NCBI GenBank assembly: GCA_963795835.1
Contig: CAWCJC010000010.1
Span: 1-64,000 of the forward strand
Direction: 5' to 3'
Length of the DNA: 64,000 nt
Origin: JALYXI01 sp963795835
GTDB lineage: Bacteria; Acidobacteriota; Terriglobia; Bryobacterales; Bryobacteraceae
Below, piece by piece: positions 17,610 through 27,053 of this stretch. The position numbers were made by a program, and so were the translations under genes. Positions within the stretch are counted from its first letter, which is position 1, and the number at the start of each line of letters is the position of its first letter. The notes under the pieces are model-generated. The model ran no database searches. It saw only the letters and a list, made by a program, of their open reading frames with translations, and had not been told where the DNA came from.

Positions 17610-18260
17610 ATGATGTCCGTGAAGACTGGTCTGCTGCTCGCGTTGTCGGTTGCGTTTGCCGTTGCTGAATCGCCTCTGCCTGCCCTGCGTGTGGAACCGG
17701 CGGTGCAGTCATCGATTCTGTTTGTGAAGGATGCCGCATCGCAACCGCCACTGACGGCATTTCTGGTTGAATTAGTCGGATATCCCGGCAGCTACTATCA
17801 ACTTTGGGAAGACGATGTCACCTCGGGACCAGTCGAACCGGGTACGGAAAAGCGCATTCCCATTTCGAACATGACGGTGGGGGCGGTGCCTGATTATGTG
17901 AAGCTGACGGCAGCCATCTACGCGGACGGCACGGCAGCGGGGGCACCCGAAAAAGTTACCCAACTGGTGGAACGGCGCAAGGCGACGCTGGCCGCTACGC
18001 GGGAGTTAATTGCACGGCTGGACAGGGCGCGGGCCACTGCACAGTCGGCCACGCTGGCAGCCGAGTTAAGGCAAGAGGCAACCGCGCTGCCGTCGCTGAC
18101 GCGAAGCACGCAGAAATCGCAAGCCGCTATCAATCAAAGTGCGAGGAAAAAGGCCACGTCTGAAGCGGCGGTTTATCTAAGCGTTCATTCGATCGACGAA
18201 GCCCTTGCTGCGCTTCGCGCTACTGAGGCGGCGCTGGTCGCGAGCAAGCCAGCGTTGTAG
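17610..18260 (+). CDS. secreted protein with alanine-rich helical C terminus
   Basis: About 216 residues, beginning MMSVKTGLLLALSVAFAVA (signal peptide). The first mature half looks beta-rich (FLVELVGYPGSYYQLWEDD, VPDYVKLTAAIYADGTAAG). The second half is a long charged, alanine-rich helix likely to form a coiled coil (ERRKATLAATRELIARLDRA and onward). I do not recognise the family. The open frame begins upstream at 17505 but overlaps the divergent gene; starts at ATG 17610 or 17613 are equally possible. Confidence 0.7.
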   Translation: MMSVKTGLLLALSVAFAVAESPLPALRVEPAVQSSILFVKDAASQPPLTAFLVELVGYPGSYYQLWEDDVTSGPVEPGTEKRIPISNMTVGAVPDYVKLTAAIYADGTAAGAPEKVTQLVERRKATLAATRELIARLDRARATAQSATLAAELRQEATALPSLTRSTQKSQAAINQSARKKATSEAAVYLSVHSIDEALAALRATEAALVASKPAL

Positions 18261-18432
18261 TAAGAGAAACTTGAAATGCGGCTCTTCGAAATAAACAGGA
18301 CTGTTACGATTGCGACGGTAGCTGCCTTTGGCAAAGATGAGGGCCGATCTCGCCTGATCAAGCTGGGCCTCAGATTTGGGTGAGTTTCATATGGTCGGGC
18401 CGTCTCTAAAGAACAGGTAAACAGGCCTTAAT

Positions 18433-19630
18433 TTAGCGGGCAATGCTGAGGATACTGCTCTCATTTTCCAAGGCGGGTCTCCATTTTCCAATCAAGTCTT
18501 TGTATGCATGCCCAACAGGGCGGATGTTTCGATCAAGGTCGCATAAACCAAGAGAGTTGACTCGGCCGTTGTTTTCGCGAAGGCCCGTGTCCCAATCCAC
18601 CTGATCTTGCAAGCTGTACCACGTAAAACCGACAATCGGCACTCCATCCTGCTTCAAGCGATGGACATTGGCCCACTCTTTTTTTAACCATTGCACGGCG
18701 CCTTCGGACGAAAAGTTGGTTTCCGTATGCATCACGGGCAATTTGTACCGCTCGTAATATTGTCGGGTAATGGGATAGTAGCCGAAAATTTCGCCAGACA
18801 ACTCGATGGAGCCATCCGCATGTACCAGACTTTCGTTTGTGGCGTAATAATCGTTTCCCATTATGCAGCGGTGACGAACTGACTGCTCGAGAAACCAGTG
18901 ATATTCGTCCCTCGTCATGCCGTTATCGAGGAGGTATTCGTAGATGGTCCCGTTTACGTGGTGCCCATAGCTTAGATCGAGGGAGAGGAATCGTTTTTCG
19001 TTGTAACGCCTCGCCGGATCTTCGCAGTCTGGGTTCTCCGCATGGAAATATTGGGTGGACTCGCTCTGGACGAAAATCGCTTGCGGATTTATTTCGAGGA
19101 TGGCATGCATCGCCATTACATTTGCCTGACATAAATGCTTCAGCGCTTTCACGAAAGCGCGGTCCGACGCAAGACGCTCATTCCACCACCCGAACTGCGC
19201 TGAGAAAGTGGCCGCTATATAGATCTCGTTAACCGGCGTGTAAAAACGAACCCAGGGAAAGCGACTTGCAAACGCACGGGCATAAGTCAACGAACAACTT
19301 GGGAAATTCTGGATTCTGAAAATTTCCGATCCAGTCAGGGACACCGAAATGGCACAGATCGGCTATGATTTCTGTCTTTTGAGCATGTAAAGCGTTAAAA
19401 GTTTCATCCGCGAAGGTCCAGTCATACTTATCGGGTCCGAGATGAGTGGAAAAATAGGGCGCACCATAACGTAGAGTGTTGATCCCTAGCTCCTTGAGGA
19501 TCAGGAAGTCGTCTCGCCATCGCTCGTAGTGTTTGGTCTTTTCCAGTTCGTCCTGGCGAATCGTTCTCCCGTTCCATTCAATGGTGGGGTAGCTATTCTC
19601 AATTCCCGTGGCAAACATGAAATTCGACAT
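18433..19630 (-). CDS. GH1/GH5-like beta-glycosidase, frameshifted
   Basis: Two overlapping frames join into one 398-residue (beta/alpha)8 glycosidase. The first half has TLRYGAPYFSTHLGPDKYDW and DLCHFGVPDWIGNFQNPEF. The second has YARAFASRFPWVRFYTPVNE (acid/base Glu in TPVNE), and MHTETNFSSEGAVQWL (nucleophile candidate) and FTWYSLQDQVDWDTGLRE. The break is one extra base in AA at 19284-19285: removing it turns VDLCPC into VDYARA. The gene follows the SDR by nine bases and forms an operon with GMC oxidoreductase and SDR. It is probably intact in the organism; the insertion looks like sequence error. Exact family (GH1 or relative) is inference. Confidence 0.78.
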
Positions 19631-19639
19631 GGTAGTGGC

Positions 19640-20371
19640 CTAGAGAATGTCTAACCGGCCGCCGTCGACAACCAGGGTAGTCCCGGTAATGAAGCGAGCT
19701 TCATCCGCGGCCAGAAAACAGATTGCGGCTGCAATATCTTCCGGCTCTCCGACGGCACCCTCCACTTTTTCCGCACCGCTCTTGATGTTAGGGTTGTCCC
19801 AAAGCATCGGCGTATTCACGGCGCCTGGCGCGACACAATTGATCCGAATCTTGAGCGGCGCGAATTCCTCGCTGGCTCCCCTGGTGAATGCTTCGATACC
19901 TCCTTTAGACGATGCGTACGGGACAACATTCTTCGTTGTCTCGTGAGCATGGACCGAACTTAGATTAACGATCGCGCTGCCTTTTGGCATGTGAGGGACC
20001 GAGTACTTGCAGAACAAGAACACAGAACGAAGATTTACATTCAGGACCTTGTCGAAATCGTCATCCGGCAGATCGACAATTGGTTTAAACGTCATCATCG
20101 CCGCATCGTTCACCACGACGTCGATCTTCTTCCAGTGATCCAAGGTCATCTTTACCGTTGCTTTAATTTGATCCGGGGAGCCGACATTACACTGGGAAAA
20201 GATCGCCTCACCTTTGGCTTGGACGATTTCCTGAACGGTTTGATTTCCGTGATCCGAATTCAGATCGACAACAACGACCTTCCCGCCCTCAGCGGCAAAA
20301 CGTTTGCAGGTGGCTTTCCCGATTCCGGAACCTCCGCCAGTCACGATACATACCTTGTTGGTGAATCGCAC
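19640..20371 (-). CDS. SDR family NAD(P)-dependent oxidoreductase
   Basis: A 243-residue classical short-chain dehydrogenase. It has the cofactor motif TGGGSGIG, a VVNDAA stretch (NDAA for the usual NNAG), catalytic Ser in NLSSVHA and YASSK (Tyr/Lys), PGAVNTPM, and the ending TGTTLVVDGGRLDIL. The start is GTG at 20371 behind AGGAG at a five-base spacing. It lies between the GMC oxidoreductase and the glycosidase on one transcript, so the likely substrate is a sugar or sugar-derived alcohol or ketone; this is inferred from context. Confidence 0.88.
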   Translation of the reverse strand: MRFTNKVCIVTGGGSGIGKATCKRFAAEGGKVVVVDLNSDHGNQTVQEIVQAKGEAIFSQCNVGSPDQIKATVKMTLDHWKKIDVVVNDAAMMTFKPIVDLPDDDFDKVLNVNLRSVFLFCKYSVPHMPKGSAIVNLSSVHAHETTKNVVPYASSKGGIEAFTRGASEEFAPLKIRINCVAPGAVNTPMLWDNPNIKSGAEKVEGAVGEPEDIAAAICFLAADEARFITGTTLVVDGGRLDIL

Positions 20372-20434
20372 GACATCTCCTTTGCAAGCGAAGTGAATAG
20401 TGCAAGTCTAGGTCCGTGTTCTAACAGCGGCTGT

Positions 20435-22144
20435 CTACTTTAGCCTTTCCGACAGGAGATGTTCAGCGATTCGGATGCCGTTCGCAATGATCGTGAGTGA
20501 CGGATTGACGGCGCTCGCCGAAACGAAAAAGGAGGCATCGACTACATAGAGATTGTCCAAGTCATGGGCTTTACAGTTCACATCCAGCACGCTCGACAGA
20601 GGATCGACGCCCATGCGGCACGTACCGTTCTGGTGCCCCACGCCTTCCAGCGGAATGCGCTTTTTGAAATATGCGCTGAGGGGTAAAGAAGTTTTGGCGT
20701 GGCCCGCCTTCTTAAGCACCTCTACCCAGCGGTCTTTCAAACGTTCGAAGGATTCCACATTGTTTGGCGTGTAGGAAAGTTGAATCCGCTTTGGGGCCGC
20801 ATCCGTCACGAAATCGGATTCATTCGTACGACCCGTGTCGCCCGAGGGATGCGGACCAGAAACTCCAGGTTGCTTATTGTCGACGCTCAGCGGTGTTGTG
20901 TTATGAATCGTTACCCGATTCTCCGGGTCAGGCAGATCTTCGGTGGTAAGCCACCATGGCATGGCATAGTGTTTGAGACCTTCGAGAACAAAACCCGGCG
21001 TGAGACTCGGGGCGTCGCTCTTCATCATCTCGTGGTGAAAACTGCCAATTGGCTGCACTTGGCCCAGCGGAAACGGGTATGAGGGGTCGGAATCCTTGAG
21101 GTAGAAATCGTTGGTGCCCCAGGTTTTCGTGTAGCTGTCCTCATTCCGTTGGGTGGTGAGAGCCAGGAGCGCGTCGGCTTGGTGGTACATGAAGTTTCGC
21201 CCCACCTGGTCTGACCGGTTGGCGAGCCCGTTCGGATGCTTATCGTTGGCTGAAGCAAGCAGGACCACGGCCGAATTCACGGCACCGGCGCAAAGGGCGA
21301 ACATGCCGGCCGCATACGTAGCAGTGTGCGTGCTTTGGGTGCCGGAACCGGAGTGAACCACTTCTACTTCGGTGACAGCCGTGCCCGCACTATTGGTCAC
21401 AAGCCGGGTGACGCGCGAGTTCGTCATCAGCGTCACATTAGGCAGGCCAAGAATCTCCCGAATGCAATTGATATCGGCATCGGATTTTGCGTGAACCAGG
21501 CAGGGATAGGCATCGCAGGTGTCGCAACGGATGCACTTTGAGGCCAGCGGGTCCGTGTCATTCCGCTTCAATCCCAGGGGCATGGGAAACGTATTGATTC
21601 CCAGCTTACGAACGTCATCCTCGATGCTTTGCATATGAGGTTCATTGGAGAGTGCTGGGTAGGGATACCTTTTTGAGTGAAAAGGCTCAGTGGGGTCAAA
21701 CGAAGAACCGTAACCGCCTGGGATCCAGGGTGCCGTACCCAAATCGCCGTGGACGTGGTACAACTCCTCAGCCTTTGTATAGTAAGGTTCCATGTCGGCG
21801 TAGGTGATGGGCCATGCGGGAGAGATACCGCCCTTATGCTGAATCACCCCGAAATCTTCCGCACGCATGCGAAACATGGCCGCGCCGTAAACCTTCGTCT
21901 GGCCGCCCACGAAATAGGCTTGCTGCGGGTGTAAATCCTTGCCCTCTTTATCCTGCCATGTCTCTTTTGTGTGGTAACGGTTGTCTAGAAAAACCGCATT
22001 CGTGTCCCAATTCAACTTCTCTTGAGGCATGAACGGGCCCCGCTCCAGGATGAGGATATTCTTACCGGCTTTTGCGAGGTGAAGCGCAACAGCTCCGCCC
22101 CCCGCTCCTGTTCCAATTACAATCGCGTCGTATACGGGGGGCAT
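20435..22144 (-). CDS. GMC family FAD-dependent oxidoreductase
   Basis: A 569-residue glucose-methanol-choline oxidoreductase. The FAD-binding GTGAGGGAVALHLAKAGKN lies at residues 11-29. GGQTKVYGAAMFRMRAEDFG, a cysteine cluster CIRCDTCDAYPC near residue 215, HQNGTCRMG and the C-terminal active-site stretch VVDASFFVSASAVNPSLT follow. It would oxidise a sugar or alcohol and pass electrons to an acceptor. No signal peptide is evident. It is the first gene of the GMC-SDR-glycosidase run (63-base gap to the SDR). Confidence 0.9.
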   Translation of the reverse strand: MPPVYDAIVIGTGAGGGAVALHLAKAGKNILILERGPFMPQEKLNWDTNAVFLDNRYHTKETWQDKEGKDLHPQQAYFVGGQTKVYGAAMFRMRAEDFGVIQHKGGISPAWPITYADMEPYYTKAEELYHVHGDLGTAPWIPGGYGSSFDPTEPFHSKRYPYPALSNEPHMQSIEDDVRKLGINTFPMPLGLKRNDTDPLASKCIRCDTCDAYPCLVHAKSDADINCIREILGLPNVTLMTNSRVTRLVTNSAGTAVTEVEVVHSGSGTQSTHTATYAAGMFALCAGAVNSAVVLLASANDKHPNGLANRSDQVGRNFMYHQADALLALTTQRNEDSYTKTWGTNDFYLKDSDPSYPFPLGQVQPIGSFHHEMMKSDAPSLTPGFVLEGLKHYAMPWWLTTEDLPDPENRVTIHNTTPLSVDNKQPGVSGPHPSGDTGRTNESDFVTDAAPKRIQLSYTPNNVESFERLKDRWVEVLKKAGHAKTSLPLSAYFKKRIPLEGVGHQNGTCRMGVDPLSSVLDVNCKAHDLDNLYVVDASFFVSASAVNPSLTIIANGIRIAEHLLSERLK

Positions 22145-22300
22145 TCATCAACTATGTAATCACACCGGTCTTAGACCATCTTGCGTTTAATCGGCCCTAA
22201 TGCTCAATAGCGGCAATTCTGCGGTATCCACCGGAGGGATCTTCTTCATCCCGACTACTAGCTTTGAACTAGGGGAATATTTCCCAAACCAGGAGGGTTT

Positions 22301-22894
22301 ATGAATGTGAGTTTTGCGGGACGAGCAATTGCCATTTGTGGGCTATGTTGCGGGGCAGCATTGATCCAGGGTTGTGCGAAGAAAGTCGCCATCGCAAGGC
22401 CCGCGGCTCCGGCGGCTGTCACGGCCTCCGCGCCGGCCAAGCCGCAAGTCTCGCCCCAGCCGGCTAAATCGCAAACAGCTATCGCTTCGACACAGCGCGT
22501 CTCCGGACCCGATCAGTCTACGAAAGATCGGATTCAGGCACTTCTCGATCGCATCCAGGACGCGTATTTCGATTACAACGCCGACACGATACGAAAGGAT
22601 GCCCAATCGACTTTGTATAACGATTCTGTGGCCTTATCGCAAATCCTGCGGCAGTACCCCAATTACAAGCTCACGATTGAAGGCTTTTGCGATGAGCGAG
22701 GGTCTGAAGAATACAACCTGGCCTTGGGCGACACGCGCGCGAAGAATGCGAAGAGTTACTTAGAAAACTGCGGCGTCTCCGGAGGTCAGATCAAAACGGT
22801 CAGCTTCGGAAAAGAACGCCAGATTTGCTCGGATCACACTGAAGCTTGCTGGCAAATGAATCGCAGAATTCACATCACCCAGGGACAAAGTTAA
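22301..22894 (+). CDS. pal: Pal-like peptidoglycan-associated OmpA-domain lipoprotein
   Basis: A 197-residue outer-membrane lipoprotein. The lipobox LIQGC puts the lipidated Cys at residue 25. An alanine/proline-rich linker follows, then an OmpA C-terminal domain: AYFDYNADTIRKDAQ, KLTIEGFCDERGSEEYNLAL and GDTRAKNAKSYL, which bind peptidoglycan. The usual GHTDERGS reads GFCDERGS. The ribosome site AGGAGGG precedes the ATG, and a near-palindrome GGGGAATATTTCCC lies at 22273-22286. No tolB or tolQR is adjacent in the window. It is followed after nine bases by a small secreted protein. Confidence 0.88.
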   Translation: MNVSFAGRAIAICGLCCGAALIQGCAKKVAIARPAAPAAVTASAPAKPQVSPQPAKSQTAIASTQRVSGPDQSTKDRIQALLDRIQDAYFDYNADTIRKDAQSTLYNDSVALSQILRQYPNYKLTIEGFCDERGSEEYNLALGDTRAKNAKSYLENCGVSGGQIKTVSFGKERQICSDHTEACWQMNRRIHITQGQS

Positions 22895-22903
22895 GGAGAA
22901 GGT

Positions 22904-23332
22904 ATGAAACGAAAAGATTTTGTTCTGTATCTAGGCGTGGTTGTGTTTACTTCGGTTGTGCCGATTCAAGTATGGGCCGCTAACGATGACCCCTCCTACT
23001 CAGGAACATGGCAGGCCGAGGACAAGACATCGGAGTTAGTGGTCGAGCAGAATGGAGACGCCATACACGTGACGGAGCAACGTGGGGGAAAAACGCTTTC
23101 GGATTACACGTGTAAGTCGGACGGCAAAGACTGCAGCTTCAAGGAAGAGGGCAAAAAGGCGAAAGTTTCCGTCTATTTCAACGGGCCGAAACTGGTGGAG
23201 ATCCGCACGCGGGGAGACGTCGTAATAAAGCGTCGTTTCGGGCTGAAGAATGACGGCAAAACCCTGGAAGTGGAATTCATGCCCATTGTGCCTCCCGGCA
23301 AAACCGAAACAGCTTTGTACGCGAAGCAATAG
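22904..23332 (+). CDS. small secreted protein, lipocalin-like
   Basis: A 142-residue exported protein with a signal peptide ending VWAAN. The mature part has SGTWQAEDKTSELVVEQNGD, TYRCK-like SDYTCKSDGKDCSF (two cysteines) and KVSVYFNGPKLVEIRTRG. It resembles many small Acidobacteria beta-rich secreted proteins and shares FNG-KLV with a decayed fragment at 48308-48406. No function is known. It follows the Pal-like gene in the same direction and overlaps no other real gene. Confidence 0.75.
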   Translation: MKRKDFVLYLGVVVFTSVVPIQVWAANDDPSYSGTWQAEDKTSELVVEQNGDAIHVTEQRGGKTLSDYTCKSDGKDCSFKEEGKKAKVSVYFNGPKLVEIRTRGDVVIKRRFGLKNDGKTLEVEFMPIVPPGKTETALYAKQ

Positions 23333-23378
23333 TCAGCCCGTCGTCCAATTGCGGTATCCTACTGCGCGGGACCGCACC

Positions 23379-24725
23379 GTGCGAAGACGAATTTGGCCGC
23401 TCCTTCTTCTGGGATTCGGGACCCATCTTTTCCTGATCGGGTTTGCCGGATTCAGCGCCCTGCAACGTGCTACAGAAAGCTATTCCGGCACCACCGCCCT
23501 GTACGCGAGAGAAGTGCAAACAGAGCGGCTGCTTGGCGATCTTCGTTCGGATGTCTTGTTGTCCGCAATTGAAGCCCGCGATATGTTCCTACTGCCTTCG
23601 TTGGGCGCGGAGCGGCAAGCACGGCTTGCGCGATTGAGGCAGTTGTCACACGCCGCTCTCCACGACCTTACTCCCATTATCCCGGCCGAGTATAAAGGGC
23701 GGCTGGATACGCTGGCACAACAAATGAATGCCTACTGGGACGTGCTTTCGGCAATCCCGGCTTCCCCCTCTGTATTGAAGAGTGAGTTGCATGAGAGATT
23801 TCTCATCGACCAAATTTTGCCAAAGCGGCAGATCGTGCTCAACCTTGCTGCTGAAATGGAGACGCTCACTCGTGACAGTATCCGCAAACACCGGAACGAA
23901 ATCGATAGCCGACAGGCAGGACTTCCCCTTTACGTTGCGGAGGCGATTGGCGGAACTCTGCTGATCGGGATGCTGGTAGCGGTGGCGAGTTTGGCCGGCA
24001 TCGCCCGATTAGAGCGAATCGCCGCGGAGCGCCATCGAGCTGTTGCCGATAAAGAAGAGGAACTGCGCCGGTTGTCGCAAAAACTGGTAAAGGCACAGGA
24101 AGAAGAGCGGCGTTCGCTCTCACGAGACTTGCACGATCAAATCGGGCAGGTGCTTACCGCGGTGCGTATTAGCGTGGGCAACGTCGAGCAGGCGCTTCAT
24201 AATCCCACGGGTGCAGCAAAGGCGGAGATCCATCTGGAGCAGGCGAAGCGGCTTTCGGAACAAGCCTTACGTTCGGTGCGGGAAATTGCCATGGGACTGC
24301 GGCCCGCCATGCTGGACGACCTTGGTCTGGGCGCGGCTCTCGAATGGCAGGCACGTCAATTTTCGCGATTGTGCGATATACCCGTGATCGCTCAAGTGGG
24401 CGGCGACTTAGATGGGCTTTCCGAAGCTCAACGAGTGTGCGTCTATCGTGTGGTGCAGGAGGCTTTAAATAACGCGGCTAAGCACGCCAACGCTAGTGAA
24501 ATCCTGATCGCGGTTTCGGGAACGGAAACGGATATCCGGATCGAGGTTCGGGATAACGGCGCCGGCTTCAATTCCGCACTGAGGAACGAACCCGGCTTGG
24601 GCCTGGTCGGGATCAAGGAACGTGTCCGGCAATTGGGCGGGGATGCTGATGTTTCTTCGCGCCCGGGGTCCGGCACTACGCTGCTGGCGCACATTCCTCT
24701 GCGCTTTTCACCCGAAGCCGCATGA
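23379..24725 (+). CDS. sensor histidine kinase, NarX/DesK type (HisKA_3)
   Basis: About 448 residues from GTG 23379 (TTG 23349 is an alternative). A first membrane helix (WPLLLLGFGTHLFLIGFAGF) is followed by a helical periplasmic sensor of about 150 residues, a second helix (IGGTLLIGMLVAVASLAGIA), and a coiled linker. The dimerisation domain has the phospho-acceptor His in RSLSRDLHDQIGQVL. The ATPase domain has NNAAKHANASE, DNGAGF and GLGLVGIKERVRQLGG. Its stop overlaps the response regulator start by ATGA, so the two form a pair. The signal is unknown. Confidence 0.88.
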   Translation: MRRRIWPLLLLGFGTHLFLIGFAGFSALQRATESYSGTTALYAREVQTERLLGDLRSDVLLSAIEARDMFLLPSLGAERQARLARLRQLSHAALHDLTPIIPAEYKGRLDTLAQQMNAYWDVLSAIPASPSVLKSELHERFLIDQILPKRQIVLNLAAEMETLTRDSIRKHRNEIDSRQAGLPLYVAEAIGGTLLIGMLVAVASLAGIARLERIAAERHRAVADKEEELRRLSQKLVKAQEEERRSLSRDLHDQIGQVLTAVRISVGNVEQALHNPTGAAKAEIHLEQAKRLSEQALRSVREIAMGLRPAMLDDLGLGAALEWQARQFSRLCDIPVIAQVGGDLDGLSEAQRVCVYRVVQEALNNAAKHANASEILIAVSGTETDIRIEVRDNGAGFNSALRNEPGLGLVGIKERVRQLGGDADVSSRPGSGTTLLAHIPLRFSPEAA

Positions 24726-25366
24726 CGCGCATCTTGCTTGCGGACGACCACGGGATTGTCCGTCAAGGTTTGCGCGCCGTCTTGGCGCGCGAGACTTCTT
24801 TGGAAGTAATCGGTGAGAGCAGCGACGGCCGCGAGGCGGTGCGACTGGCTGAAGCGTTACAGCCTAATGTGGTGATCATGGATATCTCCATGCCGCAATT
24901 GAATGGAATCGAGGCGGCGAAGCAGATCGTCAAAGCCAGCCCGCGTACTCACATCATTATCCTGAGCATGCACTCCGATGAAACGTACCTGATCCGGGCC
25001 CTGCAAGCGGGAGTGAAAGGGTATCTACTGAAGGAATCGGCGGAAGAAGATCTGATTCGAGCGGTCCGGATGGTTGCGCAGGGTAAGACGTTTTTCAGCC
25101 CCGCTGTCACGAACGCATTACTCGCGGATTACATGCGCGACATGCAACAGCGAAACCTGCGGGATTCATACGACCTCCTTACGGAACGCGAAAGAGAAGT
25201 GCTTCAACTGTTGGCGGAGGGAAAGTCGAACAAGGAAGCGGCAACGGTTCTGGACGTCAGTACGAACACGGTCGAAACTCATCGTACGAATTTGATGCAG
25301 AAGCTCGGGCTGCATAATACAGCGGAGATCGTGCTTTACGCCGTGCGCAAGAAGATTATTCAGTGA
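24722..25366 (+). CDS. NarL/FixJ family response regulator
   Basis: A 214-residue two-domain regulator. The receiver has acidic DD in LLADDHG, the phosphorylated Asp in VVIMDISMP, and the conserved Lys in GYLLKES. A LuxR-type helix-turn-helix follows (LTEREREVLQLLAEGKSNKE, VSTNTVETHRTNLMQKLGL). It is the partner of the overlapping kinase. It is closely similar to the regulator at 27054-27704. A strong hairpin lies just after its stop codon. Confidence 0.92.
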   Translation: MTRILLADDHGIVRQGLRAVLARETSLEVIGESSDGREAVRLAEALQPNVVIMDISMPQLNGIEAAKQIVKASPRTHIIILSMHSDETYLIRALQAGVKGYLLKESAEEDLIRAVRMVAQGKTFFSPAVTNALLADYMRDMQQRNLRDSYDLLTEREREVLQLLAEGKSNKEAATVLDVSTNTVETHRTNLMQKLGLHNTAEIVLYAVRKKIIQ

Positions 25367-25396
25367 GCGGAGCCGGTAATCTCACCTTGAACGCGG

Positions 25397-25432
25397 AAAG
25401 GGCGAGGCCTCATATTGAGACCCCGCCCTTTT
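25397..25432. terminator. bidirectional intrinsic terminator
   Basis: AAAGGGCG (25397-25404) pairs perfectly with CGCCCTTT (25424-25431). Inner pairs GG/CC and CTCA/TGAG bring the loop down to TAT. A/T runs on both sides let it serve the response regulator (plus) and the HtrA gene (minus), which converge here. Confidence 0.85.
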
Positions 25433-25456
25433 GCCGCTTTTCGTTGTTCGCTTGAT

Positions 25457-26941
25457 TTAAACAGCCAGGTACAACTTGTTGCCGCCCCGGTTCACCAAGA
25501 GCAAGGAATCGCCCTTGGACTTGCCGATAGCGCTGGTGAAATCGTCGGAGTTCGCGACCTTGCTGTGGTTCACTTCCTGAATCACGTCGCCTTCTTTCAA
25601 GCCGGCCGCTGCGGCGGCGCTCGCCGGATCTACCCCGGTAACCACAACGCCCTTAGCGTTTTCGGGAAGCCCGGTTTGGTGAGCGGTTTGTGAATCCAGG
25701 CTCTGCACGGAGACGCCCTCCAAGCCGCTATTCTCATTGGTGTGTTCGCCATCGTTCTTCGCCAGCTTGGCACCGGGGAGCGCCGCGGTCATCGCCGACA
25801 ACTCCTGTGTTTGGCCGTTGCGGAACACCTTGAGCTTTAGATTCTGGCTGGTTTCCATCATGGAGATGTTCATGCGGAGTTGATTGCTCTCCAGGATCGG
25901 CGTGCCATTTACAGCAAGGATCACGTCGCCCGATTGCAATCCGGCCTTCTGCGCGGGGCTATTCGGGGCAACGTCGCTGACCAGCGCGCCTTTCGGATTG
26001 TCGAGACCGATAGCCTTCGCGATAGCCGGGGTCACTTCCTGAACCGTAACTCCAAGATAGGCGCGGTTCACTTGACCGTGGCTTACGATCTGGTCCATCA
26101 CCTGGCGAGCCAGATTCACCGGGACCGCAAAGCCGATGCCCTGATTTCCGCCACCTTGGCCATTTGCCAGAATGGCCGTGTTGATGCCAACCAGTTCACC
26201 GCGATCATTCACGAGCGCTCCACCCGAATTGCCTGGGTTGATCGAGGCGTCCGTCTGGATGAAGTCTTCGTAGTCCTCGATTCCTAAATTGGCGCGCCCC
26301 GTGGCACTAACGATGCCGGCCGTCACGGTCTGGCCTACGCCGTATGGATTGCCGATGGCAAGCACGGCATCCCCCACCTGGAGTTTCGAAGAATTTCCGA
26401 TGGTCAAGGAGGGGAGATCATGAGCATCGATTCTGATTACGGCGATATCGGTTTTCGGGTCTGTACCGATTACCTTGGCCTTGAACTCGCGCCGGTCCGG
26501 CAGAGTAACGCGAACGTCCGTCGCGCCGTCGACGACGTGGTTATTGGTGAGGATGTAGCCATCCGTGCTGATGATGACACCGGAGCCAAGCCCGCCTTCA
26601 CGGTGCGACTGGGGCGGCGCTTGAAAGTTTCGGCCGCCTCTCATATTGCCACCGAAAAATTGACGGAACATGTCCTCTGAGTCGCCACCCTGGCCTTCAA
26701 AAGCGGTAGGAGTTTTGACGATTTTGGACGCTGAGATTTTTACTACCGCCGGCATTGCGGCTTTCGCCGCGGACGACAATGTTACCCGCGCCGAACCCTC
26801 GTTAGGATCGGCAAGTTTTAAGTGAACGTGGGCGGCATCGATCGCCGCATGGGCTGCAATCAGGCCTCCGCCGAGAACCAGAACGGCGGCGGCGAGCTGA
26901 AGTCTGAAGGGTTTTAGGTGCAAAAACGAAAATGGTTTCAA
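25457..26941 (-). CDS. degP: HtrA/DegP family periplasmic serine protease
   Basis: A 494-residue trypsin-like protease/chaperone for misfolded envelope proteins. An N-terminal helix (AAVLVLGGGLIAAHA) exports it. The catalytic triad is visible as NNHVVD (His), TDIAVIRI (Asp) and NPGNSGGAL (Ser). Two PDZ domains follow (YLGVTVQEVTPAIAKAIGL, and the C-terminal GVVVTGVDPASAAAAAGLKE). The start is TTG at 26941 with AAAGGAG seven bases upstream. It lies downstream of, and in the same direction as, the second kinase/regulator pair (112-base gap), which may control it. Confidence 0.93.
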   Translation of the reverse strand: MKPFSFLHLKPFRLQLAAAVLVLGGGLIAAHAAIDAAHVHLKLADPNEGSARVTLSSAAKAAMPAVVKISASKIVKTPTAFEGQGGDSEDMFRQFFGGNMRGGRNFQAPPQSHREGGLGSGVIISTDGYILTNNHVVDGATDVRVTLPDRREFKAKVIGTDPKTDIAVIRIDAHDLPSLTIGNSSKLQVGDAVLAIGNPYGVGQTVTAGIVSATGRANLGIEDYEDFIQTDASINPGNSGGALVNDRGELVGINTAILANGQGGGNQGIGFAVPVNLARQVMDQIVSHGQVNRAYLGVTVQEVTPAIAKAIGLDNPKGALVSDVAPNSPAQKAGLQSGDVILAVNGTPILESNQLRMNISMMETSQNLKLKVFRNGQTQELSAMTAALPGAKLAKNDGEHTNENSGLEGVSVQSLDSQTAHQTGLPENAKGVVVTGVDPASAAAAAGLKEGDVIQEVNHSKVANSDDFTSAIGKSKGDSLLLVNRGGNKLYLAV

Positions 26942-27053
26942 GTGAATCTCCTTTGGAATATCGGCGTTTCTCCGCGCCTGATAGACAGACGCGTCCGCTC
27001 CCGATCCGGTGCATCCCGGTGAGTCGGTATAGTTACGCCGGAGAGTCGGTACG

